The notes below the pieces were generated by a model. That model was not told the DNA's origin. It saw only the letters and a program-made list of their open reading frames with translations, and searched no databases. A DNA stretch of 64,000 nt, taken from Vibrio tubiashii ATCC 19109. GTDB taxonomy: Bacteria; Pseudomonadota; Gammaproteobacteria; Enterobacterales; Vibrionaceae. Positions 41,803 to 50,145 of the stretch are shown one piece after another. The stretch is taken from positions 2,542,001 through 2,606,000 of the forward strand of contig NZ_CP009354.1 of NCBI RefSeq assembly GCF_000772105.1. The letters run 5' to 3'. A program made the position numbers and the translations under genes. Positions within the stretch are counted from its first letter, which is position 1; each line of letters starts with the position of its first letter.

Positions 41803-42111
41803 AAGTCATCAAATAGTAAATTCCAGATAGAATTAAGACTCTAATCAATATTTCTGCTGTTCACTGCCGCTTTCAAACAAGTGCCAGATGATGGCATAAA
41901 GAAAAATACTTTATATTTCATAAAGTAAAATCATTGATGATTTGAATTTCAAAAAGGTGTTTTTTTATACCATGTCATAAACTTTCAATGGCATTTGGGA
42001 TATTTATGCGTAAGGCAATATGTGTTTATGCGAATAAAATAGAGAGATAGGAGTTAGCGACGGGAAACCACAGAGTTTGTGGGCAAATTGTGAGCGCACT
42101 TTTGCTTAGAT
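41803..42111. other. AT-rich intergenic stretch upstream of the permease
   Basis: About 310 bp between the VcdRP-like terminator and the permease promoter. AT-rich, no ORF, hairpin or repeat that I can support. No purine riboswitch consensus was seen. Confidence 0.6.
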
Positions 42112-42139
42112 AAAAAAACGCCACTCAATTTGAGTGGCG
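42112..42139 (-). terminator. Intrinsic terminator of the VcdRP-like RNA
   Basis: 8-9 bp GC-rich stem (42119-42127 with 42131-42139) followed by T7 on the minus strand. Strong, with a clean U-tract as in Hfq-binding sRNAs. Confidence 0.9.
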
Positions 42140-42223
42140 GTTGAATCATGTCAGCAACTAAAGGCTGTAAAAAAATTCCAATAATAGGGGTGAACAAACT
42201 GTTCGAGTGTCACAAGCTAGAGT

Positions 42224-42310
42224 TTAGTAACCGAAGCTTGTTGGGTAAGTAAAGCTGCCTGTGTAAACAGAGCTGTTTAGCCAGAACGCTGCACTTGGTA
42301 AACCTTTCAT
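42224..42310 (-). CDS. vcdP: 28-residue small protein, VcdP-like
   Basis: ORF of 28 codons plus TAA, starting ATG at 42310 behind AGAAGGTGATAGTT, a good Shine-Dalgarno with 7-base spacing. It begins MKGLPSAAFWLNSS and ends YPTSFGY; rich in aromatic (3 F, 3 Y, 1 W) and small polar residues, with no membrane helix or signal peptide. A hairpin (42328-42333 with 42350-42355) stands just upstream of the ribosome binding site. In V. cholerae, VcdP (29 aa) binds citrate synthase GltA and increases its activity; the same role is inferred here from the RNA context. Alternatively it is an unrelated lineage-specific microprotein. Confidence 0.65.
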   Translation of the reverse strand: MKGLPSAAFWLNSSVYTGSFTYPTSFGY

Positions 42311-42429
42311 AACTATCACCTTCTAAATCAATTAAAACAGATTACAAATATTGATTTCTCAGTTCCGTGGAGGCGACAAATCGGACTCATCCTTTGAGCA
42401 TTTTCTCTTCGCTTTCGAAGTTGGTTACA

Positions 42430-42483
42430 AATATACCCCAAAGAAATTTAATTACAAGCATTAAAGTGACAAAAGTCACAAAA
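42430..42483 (-). promoter_or_regulatory. VcdRP-like promoter and CRP-like box
   Basis: -10 TATATT (42435-42430), -35 TTGTAA (42457-42452). Upstream, on the minus strand, TGTGA-CTTTTG-TCACT (42480-42465) matches the CRP consensus TGTGA-N6-TCACA at 9 of 10 core positions, centred near -50 relative to the predicted start. CRP represses vcdRP in V. cholerae; the site may act likewise, or serve another transcript. Confidence 0.65.
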
Positions 42484-42775
42484 AGTTTAAAAACTGACTT
42501 AGATCAAATGAATATTGTAATTTAATTACAGTTATATCAATTTATTGTTTGGATTTAGTACAAACACTACCCATTCAGTTGCACAGGGCGTGTCAACCAG
42601 AATCTACAATTTGTGATTGCACCGAAACATTTGCTTGCCGCTTTTACTACACCCTTTAGTCAGGGAGTGCTATTCTGTGCTCCTCTACCCAATAGGCCAG
42701 ATTTAGGTTTTTGTGCCAGATTAATGGCAGAAACCAAACACATAATCTGGCGTTGTTCTTTTTAAGGAGTCATCC
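42484..42775 (+). promoter_or_regulatory. pepD upstream region
   Basis: AT-rich DNA between the CRP-like box and the pepD start. It has a long inverted repeat, GCCAGATTA (42715-42723) with TAATCTGGC (42743-42751), ending just before the AAGGAG ribosome binding site, which could form a leader hairpin. No convincing promoter or ORF could be assigned. Confidence 0.4.
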
Positions 42776-44248
42776 GTGTCTGAATTCCATTCTGAAATCA
42801 GCAGCTTATCACCTGCTCCAATTTGGCAATTTTTCGATAAGATCTGTTCTATCCCTCACCCTTCAAAACACGAAGAAGCCCTAGCACAATACATCGTTGA
42901 TTGGGCTAAAGAGCAAGGCTTAGATGTTCGCCGTGATCCAACAGGCAACGTTTTCATCAAGAAGCCAGCTACACCGGGTATGGAAAATAAGAAAGGTGTC
43001 GTTCTGCAAGCACACATCGATATGGTGCCACAGAAGAATGAAGACACAGATCATGACTTCACAAAAGATCCGATTCAACCGTACATTGACGGTGAATGGG
43101 TAACAGCGAAAGGAACCACACTCGGTGCCGACAATGGTATGGGTATGGCATCTTGTCTTGCGGTACTGGCTTCAACAGAAATCAAGCATGGTCCAATTGA
43201 AGTGCTGCTAACGGTAGACGAAGAAGCAGGTATGACAGGTGCATTCGGTCTTGAAGCGGGTTGGTTAGAAGGTGATATTCTTCTTAACACTGACTCAGAG
43301 CAAGAAGGCGAAGTCTACATGGGCTGTGCTGGCGGTATTGATGGTGAAATGACTTTCGATATCAAACGCGAAGCGCTTCCAGCAGGCTTTACAACTCGCC
43401 AACTGATCCTAAAAGGTTTAAAAGGTGGTCACTCGGGCTGTGACATTCATACTGGTCGTGGCAATGCCAACAAACTACTTGCTCGATTCCTAGCAGGTCA
43501 CGCACAAGAACTTGACCTTCGTCTTGTCGAGTTCCGCGGTGGTAGCCTGCGTAACGCTATTCCTCGTGAAGCGTTCGTAACAGTAGCTGTACCAGCAGAA
43601 AATGAAGCTAAGCTTGCTGAGTTGTTCGAGTTCTACACTAACCTACTTCGCACTGAACTAGGTAAAGTAGAAACAGACATCGTTTCATTCAACGAAGCGA
43701 TCGACACAGAGACACAAGTATTAGCGATTGCCGACCAGCAACGTTTCATCGCCGCATTAAATGCATGCCCTAACGGCGTGATTCGCATGAGCGATGAAAT
43801 TGAAGGCGTAGTTGAAACGTCTTTAAATGTGGGTGTCGTGACCACTGAAGCAAACCAAATCCAAGTGTTGTGCTTAGTTCGCTCTTTGATTGACTCTGGC
43901 CGTCAACAAGTAGAAGGCATGCTGACTTCTGTTGCTGAACTGGCAGGCGCTCAAATTGAGTTCTCTGGTGCTTACCCAGGTTGGAAACCAGACGCAGACT
44001 CAGAGATCATGGCTATCTTCCGTGACATGTACGAAGGCATCTACGGCCATAAGCCAAACATCATGGTTATTCACGCTGGTCTTGAATGTGGTCTGTTCAA
44101 AGAACCTTACCCGAATATGGACATGGTATCATTTGGCCCAACCATCAAGTTCCCACACTCACCAGATGAGAAAGTGAAAATTGATACGGTTGCCCTATTC
44201 TGGGATCAAATGGTTGCTCTACTAGAAGCGATTCCTGAAAAAGCGTAA
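42776..44248 (+). CDS. pepD: Aminoacyl-histidine dipeptidase (peptidase D)
   Basis: M20-family metallopeptidase that hydrolyses Xaa-His dipeptides such as carnosine and some unspecific dipeptides. Two-zinc core: VLQAHIDMVPQ (first His-Asp), TTLGADNGMGMA, TVDEEAGMTGAFG (catalytic and metal Glu), and the lid/dimer domain with LKGGHSGCDIHTGRGNAN. 490 residues, near E. coli (485). GTG start with AAGGAG six bases before. Confidence 0.96.
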   Translation: MSEFHSEISSLSPAPIWQFFDKICSIPHPSKHEEALAQYIVDWAKEQGLDVRRDPTGNVFIKKPATPGMENKKGVVLQAHIDMVPQKNEDTDHDFTKDPIQPYIDGEWVTAKGTTLGADNGMGMASCLAVLASTEIKHGPIEVLLTVDEEAGMTGAFGLEAGWLEGDILLNTDSEQEGEVYMGCAGGIDGEMTFDIKREALPAGFTTRQLILKGLKGGHSGCDIHTGRGNANKLLARFLAGHAQELDLRLVEFRGGSLRNAIPREAFVTVAVPAENEAKLAELFEFYTNLLRTELGKVETDIVSFNEAIDTETQVLAIADQQRFIAALNACPNGVIRMSDEIEGVVETSLNVGVVTTEANQIQVLCLVRSLIDSGRQQVEGMLTSVAELAGAQIEFSGAYPGWKPDADSEIMAIFRDMYEGIYGHKPNIMVIHAGLECGLFKEPYPNMDMVSFGPTIKFPHSPDEKVKIDTVALFWDQMVALLEAIPEKA

Positions 44249-44271
44249 TTTCCATTACTAAATCTAATCCT

Positions 44272-44301
44272 AAAAGCCAGCTAGCATTAGCTGGCTTTTT
44301 T
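44272..44301 (+). terminator. Intrinsic terminator of pepD
   Basis: 12-bp perfect stem (44272-44283 with 44288-44299, GCAT loop) running into T6. Confidence 0.92.
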
Positions 44302-44395
44302 ATTTTCGCTCCTCACTAAACCATAAATATTTTTTGTCGTCACGGTGATTTCTTTTCGTTAGTCAGCGCGAATCATGGTTGCTACAGTCGCCCTC

Positions 44396-44494
44396 CTTGA
44401 AGCACCTAAGGGTAAATTCTCTGCCCTCTTCAGGCACTACACTCGGCATAAAACGACCGTGTTAAGTTGGGGATGCTCACTTCAATCGAGCATC
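44396..44494 (+). promoter_or_regulatory. Structured leader region upstream of rimB
   Basis: Two potential RNA hairpins: 44396-44433, an outer stem CTTGAAG/CTTCAG with a bulge and inner AGGG/CCCT pairing, and 44472-44494, a 7-bp GATGCTC/GAGCATC stem with 9-nt loop. The first ORF starts at 44525. No known riboswitch consensus recognised. Confidence 0.35.
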
Positions 44495-44524
44495 TTAAAT
44501 ACTCTCTAAATTATTATTACTGCG

Positions 44525-44965
44525 ATGAAAGAAAAACTACTTGTTGGTTGGCGAGAAACCCTCAGCCTACCGAGCCTTGGTATTGAGAAAATTAATGCAA
44601 AAATCGATACCGGAGCCAAGACCTCGTGTTTACACGCATTCAAAGTAGAGAGCTTTAAGAAGGACGAAGCTCAATGGGTTCGCTTCTGGATCCACCCAAT
44701 TCAGCATAATACGGACGTAGAAATTATGTGTGAATCTGAAGTCATTGATGAGCGTATCGTTCGCGACTCAGGTGGCCATGAAGAATCGCGTTATGTGATC
44801 AGCTCTGATTTGAGCATCGGTGGCGAAACTTGGCCAATTGAAATTACTTTAACCAATCGCGAAAACATGGCTTTTCGTATGTTGTTAGGCCGTACAGCAA
44901 TGCACAACCGCATCGTTGTTGACCCTGTTGAATCGTTTTTAGTCCCTTTCGAGGAAAGCAAATAA
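44525..44965 (+). CDS. rimB: RimB-type retropepsin-like aspartic protease
   Basis: 146 residues, soluble, no signal peptide. The catalytic aspartic protease motif is in [14 protein letters not shown] (D-T-G-A, about residue 29) and the second hydrophobic-glycine segment is [11 protein letters not shown]. In Pseudomonas, rimA-rimB-rimK control S6 polyglutamylation and RimB is the protease of the set; databases often call the family ATP-dependent zinc protease. The stop overlaps the rimK start by one base (TAATG). Confidence 0.88.
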   Translation: MKEKLLVGWRETLSLPSLGIEKINAKIDTGAKTSCLHAFKVESFKKDEAQWVRFWIHPIQHNTDVEIMCESEVIDERIVRDSGGHEESRYVISSDLSIGGETWPIEITLTNRENMAFRMLLGRTAMHNRIVVDPVESFLVPFEESK

Positions 44966-45870
44966 TGAAAATTGGTATTTTATCTCGTAACGCTAGCTTG
45001 TACTCAACCAAGCGTTTAATTGAAGCGGCAAAAAACCGTGGCCATGAGGTAAAAGTCATCGATGCACTTCGTTGCTACATGAACATCAACTCAGACGCGC
45101 CTGAAATTCACTTTAAAGGTGAAGAGCTGTCTGGTTTCGATGCCATCATTCCTCGTATTGGCGCTTCTGTCACTTTCTATGGCACAGCGGTACTACGTCA
45201 ATTTGAAATGATGGGCGTTTACCCCGTCAACGAGTCGGTAGCCATCACTCGCTCTCGCGATAAGTTACGCTCTATGCAGCTGCTATCTCGCAAGGGTATC
45301 GGCATGCCAATCACTGGCTTTGCGAGTAAACCTGATGACGTGAAAGACCTGCTTGAAATGGTTGGCGGTGCGCCTGTTGTAATTAAGCTACTAGAAGGGA
45401 CTCAAGGCATCGGCGTTGTACTGGCTGAGACTCGTAAGGCGGCAGAAAGTGTTGTTGAAGCCTTTATGGGCCTGAAAGCCAATATCATGGTTCAGGAATA
45501 CATTAAAGAAGCGGGTGGTGCTGACATTCGTTGCTTTGTGATTGGTGACAAAGTGATCGCTGCGATGAAACGTCAAGGTGCAGAGGGCGAGTTTCGCTCT
45601 AACCTCCACCGTGGTGGCAGCGCATCGTTAATTAAGATTACTCCAGAAGAGCGACGCACTGCGGTCGCGGCTGCGAAAATAATGGGGCTAAATGTGGCTG
45701 GGGTTGATCTACTAAGATCAGAACGCGGTCCATTAGTCATGGAAGTAAACTCATCTCCAGGTCTTGAAGGTATTGAGGCCGCAACTGGTAAAGACATTGC
45801 TGGAATGATTGTCGAATTTATTGAGAAAAATGCGGCAAGCAAAAGGACTAAAACTCGTGGCAAAGGCTAA
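44965..45870 (+). CDS. rimK: Ribosomal protein S6 L-glutamate ligase RimK
   Basis: ATP-grasp ligase adding glutamates to the C-terminus of ribosomal protein S6, and able to make poly-alpha-glutamate. 301 residues as in E. coli (300). N-terminal domain with [22 protein letters not shown]-grasp with [14 protein letters not shown] and metal loop [14 protein letters not shown]. Coupled to rimB by one-base overlap and to the M14 gene by a 14-base overlap. Confidence 0.95.
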   Translation: MKIGILSRNASLYSTKRLIEAAKNRGHEVKVIDALRCYMNINSDAPEIHFKGEELSGFDAIIPRIGASVTFYGTAVLRQFEMMGVYPVNESVAITRSRDKLRSMQLLSRKGIGMPITGFASKPDDVKDLLEMVGGAPVVIKLLEGTQGIGVVLAETRKAAESVVEAFMGLKANIMVQEYIKEAGGADIRCFVIGDKVIAAMKRQGAEGEFRSNLHRGGSASLIKITPEERRTAVAAAKIMGLNVAGVDLLRSERGPLVMEVNSSPGLEGIEAATGKDIAGMIVEFIEKNAASKRTKTRGKG

Positions 45871-46921
45871 AAAGAATAGCGCATTCGAATTTCTCGGCGA
45901 GTTTACCTCGCCGGGAGAGCGTAAGGTGATTGAGTTAGAAGCGGCAAAGCTTTACACCCATTCACCGTTATCGATCCCGGTCGAGATCATAAACGGTAAA
46001 CAAGCTGGGCCCGTTCTTATGGTCAACGCAGCAATTCATGGTGATGAGCTTAACGGCGTTGAGATTGTTAGACAGTTAATCAACACCCTTGATGCTAACA
46101 AGCTCAAAGGCACCATCATTGCTGTACCCATTGTTAACGTGTTCGGCTTTATTCATAAGTCTCGTTATCTGCCAGACAGACGAGATTTAAACCGCTGCTT
46201 CCCGGGTAGCGAAAAGGGTTCGCTTGCTTCACGCATGGCGAACACCTTTTTCTCTCAGGTCGCTAAGCGCTGTGACTACATTTTGGACTTACACACAGGT
46301 GCCATTCACCGCACCAACCTGCCACAGATTCGGGCAGATTTAAGTAATCCAGAAACACTTCGTATTGCTCAGGCGTTCGCTACGCCAGTGATCGTTGATG
46401 CTCCACTACGAGACGGCTCTCTGCGTAGCGAGGCTGAACGCCTGGGCATTCCGGTTTTAACCTATGAAGCGGGAGAAGCGCTAAGGTTTGAGCCTATTTG
46501 TATCAGTGCTGGCTTTATCGGGGTTCAGCGTGTCATGCAGGCAATTGGTATGCTGCGTTCAAGTCGCAAAAAGTTGCCAACACCGATGATCGCTAAGTCC
46601 ACCAGCTGGTTGCGCGCGGAAAGTGACGGTATTCTTCGGACTGTGGTGACGTTAGGCGAAAAAGTAGAAAAAGGTCAGGTGCTGGCTTACATCAGTGCGC
46701 CATTAGGCCACAGTGAGATTGAACTCACCGCACGCAAAGGCGGGATTGTTATCGGTCAGCAAACTTTACCTTTGGTTAACGAAGGTGACGCCATCTTCCA
46801 TTTGGCTTACTTTGAACAAGACGATCAAGAAGTTGAGCAAGTGGTTGAAGAGTTTATCGAAGAAGTGATCGATGCTGATTTGGAGCCCTTAACCACTGGT
46901 CAGATTAACTCACCGTCTTAA
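45857..46921 (+). CDS. Succinylglutamate desuccinylase/aspartoacylase (M14) family hydrolase
   Basis: 354 residues from the GTG at 45857, with AAGGA nine bases before it; a longer frame from 45809 would overlap rimK by 62 bases and is less likely. Zinc ligands: His61 and Glu64 in [10 protein letters not shown], His146 in DLHTGA. The C-terminal part (from about 265) is a small beta domain as in AstE-like deacylases. True AstE belongs to the ast operon, so this paralogue has another substrate. Fused into rimB-rimK by overlap, it may act on glutamyl tails of RimK products, or on N-acyl amino acids. Confidence 0.85.
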   Translation: MAKAKKNSAFEFLGEFTSPGERKVIELEAAKLYTHSPLSIPVEIINGKQAGPVLMVNAAIHGDELNGVEIVRQLINTLDANKLKGTIIAVPIVNVFGFIHKSRYLPDRRDLNRCFPGSEKGSLASRMANTFFSQVAKRCDYILDLHTGAIHRTNLPQIRADLSNPETLRIAQAFATPVIVDAPLRDGSLRSEAERLGIPVLTYEAGEALRFEPICISAGFIGVQRVMQAIGMLRSSRKKLPTPMIAKSTSWLRAESDGILRTVVTLGEKVEKGQVLAYISAPLGHSEIELTARKGGIVIGQQTLPLVNEGDAIFHLAYFEQDDQEVEQVVEEFIEEVIDADLEPLTTGQINSPS

Positions 46922-46935
46922 TCTGTGTAATGAGT

Positions 46936-46965
46936 AAAAAAATAGCCCGCATTTTTGCGGGCTAT
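46936..46965 (-). terminator. Intrinsic terminator of the NSS transporter gene
   Basis: 10-bp stem (46942-46951 with 46956-46965, T4 loop) followed by T6-T7 on the minus strand; may also stop the convergent rim transcript. Confidence 0.85.
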
Positions 46966-46996
46966 CTAGGGTCTGTTGACCTTAATTTCGATTCAT

Positions 46997-48361
46997 TTAG
47001 CCAAAAGAGGCCCAAATCACTGTGGCGACTAAGATAGGACAAACGAACTTCACATAGGCAGGCCACAGTTTGCCAAACCAGCCTTGAGTAAATTCAGGAC
47101 AGCCTTGCTCTAGCTCTTTAATCTTAGAGTGACGACTCCATACCCAACCGCCAAATAGGCAGAATAACAGCGCTGCTGCTGGCTGAAGGTACTGGGTTGC
47201 GACCATCGCCACCAAGCCAAACATGGCCGCAAAGTTGTAGACAATCACCACACTGAACAATGCAATCAAACCACCTAGCACCCAGCTTGTTGGTGTTCTC
47301 TTGGTGTTAAAACGCTCACTCACTAAAGCAACCGGACACTCCAGCATAGAGATAGATGATGTTAGTGCAGCAATGGTCAGTAGTAAGAAAAATACAATCG
47401 CAAACAATTGGCCAAGCAAGCCTAAGCTATCGAACATGAGTGGTAATACGGTAAACACTAGGGTATCGGAACTAAGCAATGAGCCATCTTCAGCGTATAT
47501 CTTTACCCCTTTTTGCATCGCGACAAACATAGCAGGCATAACAACAAGACCTGCAATAAAGGCGACTGCGGTATCTACTAAGGTAACGTTCATTGCCATC
47601 TTAGGCAGGTTCTCTTTTTTGCTCAGATAAGAACCGTAGATCAGCATCGAACAACCACCGATAGTTAGCGAGAAGAAGCCCTGCCCCATCGCCGCTAAGA
47701 TTAGTTTACGATCCATCACTTTTTCAAAATCTGGAATCAAGTAGTGCTTCAAGCCTTCCGTCGCACCGTTTTGCGTCATGATGTAAATGAATAGCAGAGC
47801 AAACAAAACAAATAGCGCGGGCATCAGTCGAGTTGACCACTTTTCGATCCCCTGCTTAACACCACCTTGAACAATGAGCACAGTGAGAACGTAAAAAGTA
47901 ATCGTACCGAAAAGATTGCGCTCGACACTAAAGCCTTTAAACCAAGCAGTCGCAGCTTCCATACCTAAAACATCTGTAATGGCACCAAGTAAGAAGCAAA
48001 TCAACCAACCGCCGACGATACTGTAGAAGGCAAGCACGGCACTTGGCACACTCAAACCAATCCAACCAACAGCTGCGCCTACTCTTTTTCCTGCTGGATT
48101 CGCCGTTAAAGAGCGCATACTGTCAACAGGGTTAGCCTGACCATGACGACCTATCGCCATTTCAACGACCAACATAGGAAAAGCGACCACTAGGATCATC
48201 ACTAGATAAACCAGTAAGAAGGCACCGCCACCGTTGCTTGCTGCTTGAGTTGGGAAACCCCATATATTGCCTAAACCAACCGCGGCACCTGCTGCGGCAA
48301 GAATAAATCCGAGACGCGAACCAAAATGTTCGCGAGATTGAGAATTGTCTACTTGTGCCAT
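46997..48361 (-). CDS. Neurotransmitter:sodium symporter (NSS/SNF) family transporter
   Basis: 454-residue inner membrane protein with about 11-12 helices of the LeuT fold. Family start FGSRLGFILAAAGAAVGLGNIWGFP (TM1, sodium and substrate site) and later SFFSLTIGGCSMLIYGSYL and LAALTSSISMLE are present. These bacterial members carry amino acids such as tyrosine, tryptophan or alanine with Na+; the substrate is not readable here. Na+ coupling suits an organism with Na+-NQR. Confidence 0.9.
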   Translation of the reverse strand: MAQVDNSQSREHFGSRLGFILAAAGAAVGLGNIWGFPTQAASNGGGAFLLVYLVMILVVAFPMLVVEMAIGRHGQANPVDSMRSLTANPAGKRVGAAVGWIGLSVPSAVLAFYSIVGGWLICFLLGAITDVLGMEAATAWFKGFSVERNLFGTITFYVLTVLIVQGGVKQGIEKWSTRLMPALFVLFALLFIYIMTQNGATEGLKHYLIPDFEKVMDRKLILAAMGQGFFSLTIGGCSMLIYGSYLSKKENLPKMAMNVTLVDTAVAFIAGLVVMPAMFVAMQKGVKIYAEDGSLLSSDTLVFTVLPLMFDSLGLLGQLFAIVFFLLLTIAALTSSISMLECPVALVSERFNTKRTPTSWVLGGLIALFSVVIVYNFAAMFGLVAMVATQYLQPAAALLFCLFGGWVWSRHSKIKELEQGCPEFTQGWFGKLWPAYVKFVCPILVATVIWASFG

Positions 48362-48472
48362 ACCACTTAAATCGCACCAATGAACTAGTTGGCTAGTACA
48401 TTAATACAAAACACCAATATTCACAATTAAAATAGCAAATCGTTAGGTAGATAAGGTTACGTTATAGCCGAT

Positions 48473-50026
48473 TTAACTCGTAACGTTCAGTTTACGCGTT
48501 GACTCTACTAAGTAAGGCTTGATCTTCGCTCTATTTCTTCCACTGTGTTTAGCTTCATAGAGCGCACTGTCGGCCACAAGGAAAATATCGTGCTGACGGT
48601 CGAGAGGTTGACTCGCACAATCCGCAACCCCCACAGATATTGTGACATATTGCGCAGTAGGCGAGTGTTCATGGGTAATGGCGAGGCTATTTATCGCCGA
48701 GAGCAACGCATCCGCTTCCCGCTTATTGTTGATTGGTTGCTCGGAGGAAAGGAGGATACAAAATTCTTCTCCCCCGTACCTAGCAATAAACTTGTCACAA
48801 CTCGATTTGGCGTTAGATAAATGGGTTGCCACTTCACTTAAAATAAAATCCCCTTCAAGGTGACCATAGTTATCATTGAAAGATTTAAAGTGGTCGATAT
48901 CGATCAAGACAACACTCACATGCTGATTTTGAGAACATGACTTGAGTTGCTGCCAATAAGCTTGAAGTTTGCGTCGGTTACCTACTTTAGTTAACGCATC
49001 ATGAGTCGATAACCATTCCAGCTCACTTCTACTCTGTTCTAACTCACCAAAAACCTCATTGATTCGACTAGCAAAATCACGCATCTCATGGGAAATAAAC
49101 TGATCTTCTTCAGTGATAGTTTGGCTATCTTTATTGAGATTACACAGCGCAAATCTCGCTTGCTTGATCGGTTTAATCATCACATGCACAACACACAAAT
49201 TAAAACCAAACATAAATACGGCAAACGCGAGAACGGCAGAAAGCTCTCCCCATGTGATAAACGAAGGCATAGTGACCGAGTGATTAATCACAATACAAAC
49301 CGTTGAATTGTTCTGATAATCCAACCGTTCGAGAATGGTTATATTCTCTCGATTAGCAACCTCCGCAGCTTCTGCTTGTTGCTTGGTGTAAATTTCGACA
49401 TTGATGCCCGTTGCTTGCTTTAGCATTCGTACAAAGCTACCGCCAATCGGCTTTATAAACATCATATAACCGCGGTCACAGTCCGCACCATCGCTATCAC
49501 AGATCCTTGACGTTGCGAGGAGAGCGGGCTGATCATCAAAAACAAGAAACTTAACAAACGGAGTGATCTTGTCGGTTCTGGATTTCAAACTATCGGCTAA
49601 CAATGCACCAAATTTATAACGGATTTCATCGTAAGAACGATCCTGCTGGGCCTTTACATCGTAATGACGACCCCAGATTAAACTCACATTGGGGTCAAAA
49701 ATGAATACACCACTCAGTTGCTGAGAGGTAAAGGTATGAGGGCTGATACTGCGATCGGTAAACGCTTGATTAGGTGAATGAATAAAGTCAGTGATACTTT
49801 CCCATGCCGCATAGTTGATTAACGAACGGGCAAGTTCAGATTTCTGTAGATCGATGACAGTTTTAACTCGATTCACTTCCTCGGATTGCAGAAACTCAAA
49901 ACGCTCAACCGCCTCATCATAGGTCCAGATATAGCGGAAAGAGAGATAACAAAAAACAAAAACACTCGCCATCATCAGCGAAGCAATAATCGTTAACTGT
50001 TTGAGAGATAGGTGGGATATCTGCAT
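48473..50026 (-). CDS. Membrane diguanylate cyclase with CHASE4-like sensor domain
   Basis: 517 residues: TM1 about 10-30, periplasmic sensor about 31-255 of CHASE4 type (with a Cys pair in ICDSDGADCDRG), TM2 about 260-283, then a short linker and a GGDEF domain. The active site reads RYGGEEF (416-422), so cyclase activity is expected. The inhibitory I-site RxxD, normally nine to six residues before the first Gly, is absent, so product inhibition by c-di-GMP is unlikely. Monocistronic. The signal is unknown. Confidence 0.9.
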   Translation of the reverse strand: MQISHLSLKQLTIIASLMMASVFVFCYLSFRYIWTYDEAVERFEFLQSEEVNRVKTVIDLQKSELARSLINYAAWESITDFIHSPNQAFTDRSISPHTFTSQQLSGVFIFDPNVSLIWGRHYDVKAQQDRSYDEIRYKFGALLADSLKSRTDKITPFVKFLVFDDQPALLATSRICDSDGADCDRGYMMFIKPIGGSFVRMLKQATGINVEIYTKQQAEAAEVANRENITILERLDYQNNSTVCIVINHSVTMPSFITWGELSAVLAFAVFMFGFNLCVVHVMIKPIKQARFALCNLNKDSQTITEEDQFISHEMRDFASRINEVFGELEQSRSELEWLSTHDALTKVGNRRKLQAYWQQLKSCSQNQHVSVVLIDIDHFKSFNDNYGHLEGDFILSEVATHLSNAKSSCDKFIARYGGEEFCILLSSEQPINNKREADALLSAINSLAITHEHSPTAQYVTISVGVADCASQPLDRQHDIFLVADSALYEAKHSGRNRAKIKPYLVESTRKLNVTS

Positions 50027-50145
50027 CTAAACGTCATACCCTAAAAGCAAGAGCCAGAATTAAACACATTATTCACCAAGTTGTCTATAACAAGAGTGCC
50101 ATAAGCACTCTGTTATGTGATCGCATACCTTGAGCAATCGTTACC

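Larger units (their letters stand above)
42112..42422 (-). ncRNA. vcdRP: Probable VcdRP-like dual-function small RNA
   Basis: Predicted transcript of about 310 nt from a sigma-70 promoter (-35 TTGTAA at 42457-42452, 16-bp spacer, -10 TATATT at 42435-42430) to the terminator at 42112. It starts with a hairpin CTTCG-AAAG-CGAAG (42420-42407), followed by small stems and a CU-rich unpaired stretch GTCGCCTCCACGG (42377-42365) able to pair with Shine-Dalgarno sequences. It then carries a 28-codon ORF with its own ribosome binding site. A CRP-like box lies upstream. V. cholerae VcdRP has the same parts: CRP control, a base-pairing sRNA and a 29-aa protein. I identify by architecture; I could not compare sequences. 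Confidence 0.65.

Noticed and set aside
41744..42111. Purine riboswitch upstream of the permease
   Set aside because: No aptamer core consensus seen on the minus strand; the PurR-like box explains control better.
42378..42400. Hammerhead ribozyme-like GATGAGTCC in the small RNA
   Set aside because: The other conserved core nucleotides and stems of a hammerhead are missing.
45809..45856. Upstream extension of the M14 hydrolase
   Set aside because: Would overlap rimK by 62 bases without a ribosome binding site; GTG at 45857 has a good one.
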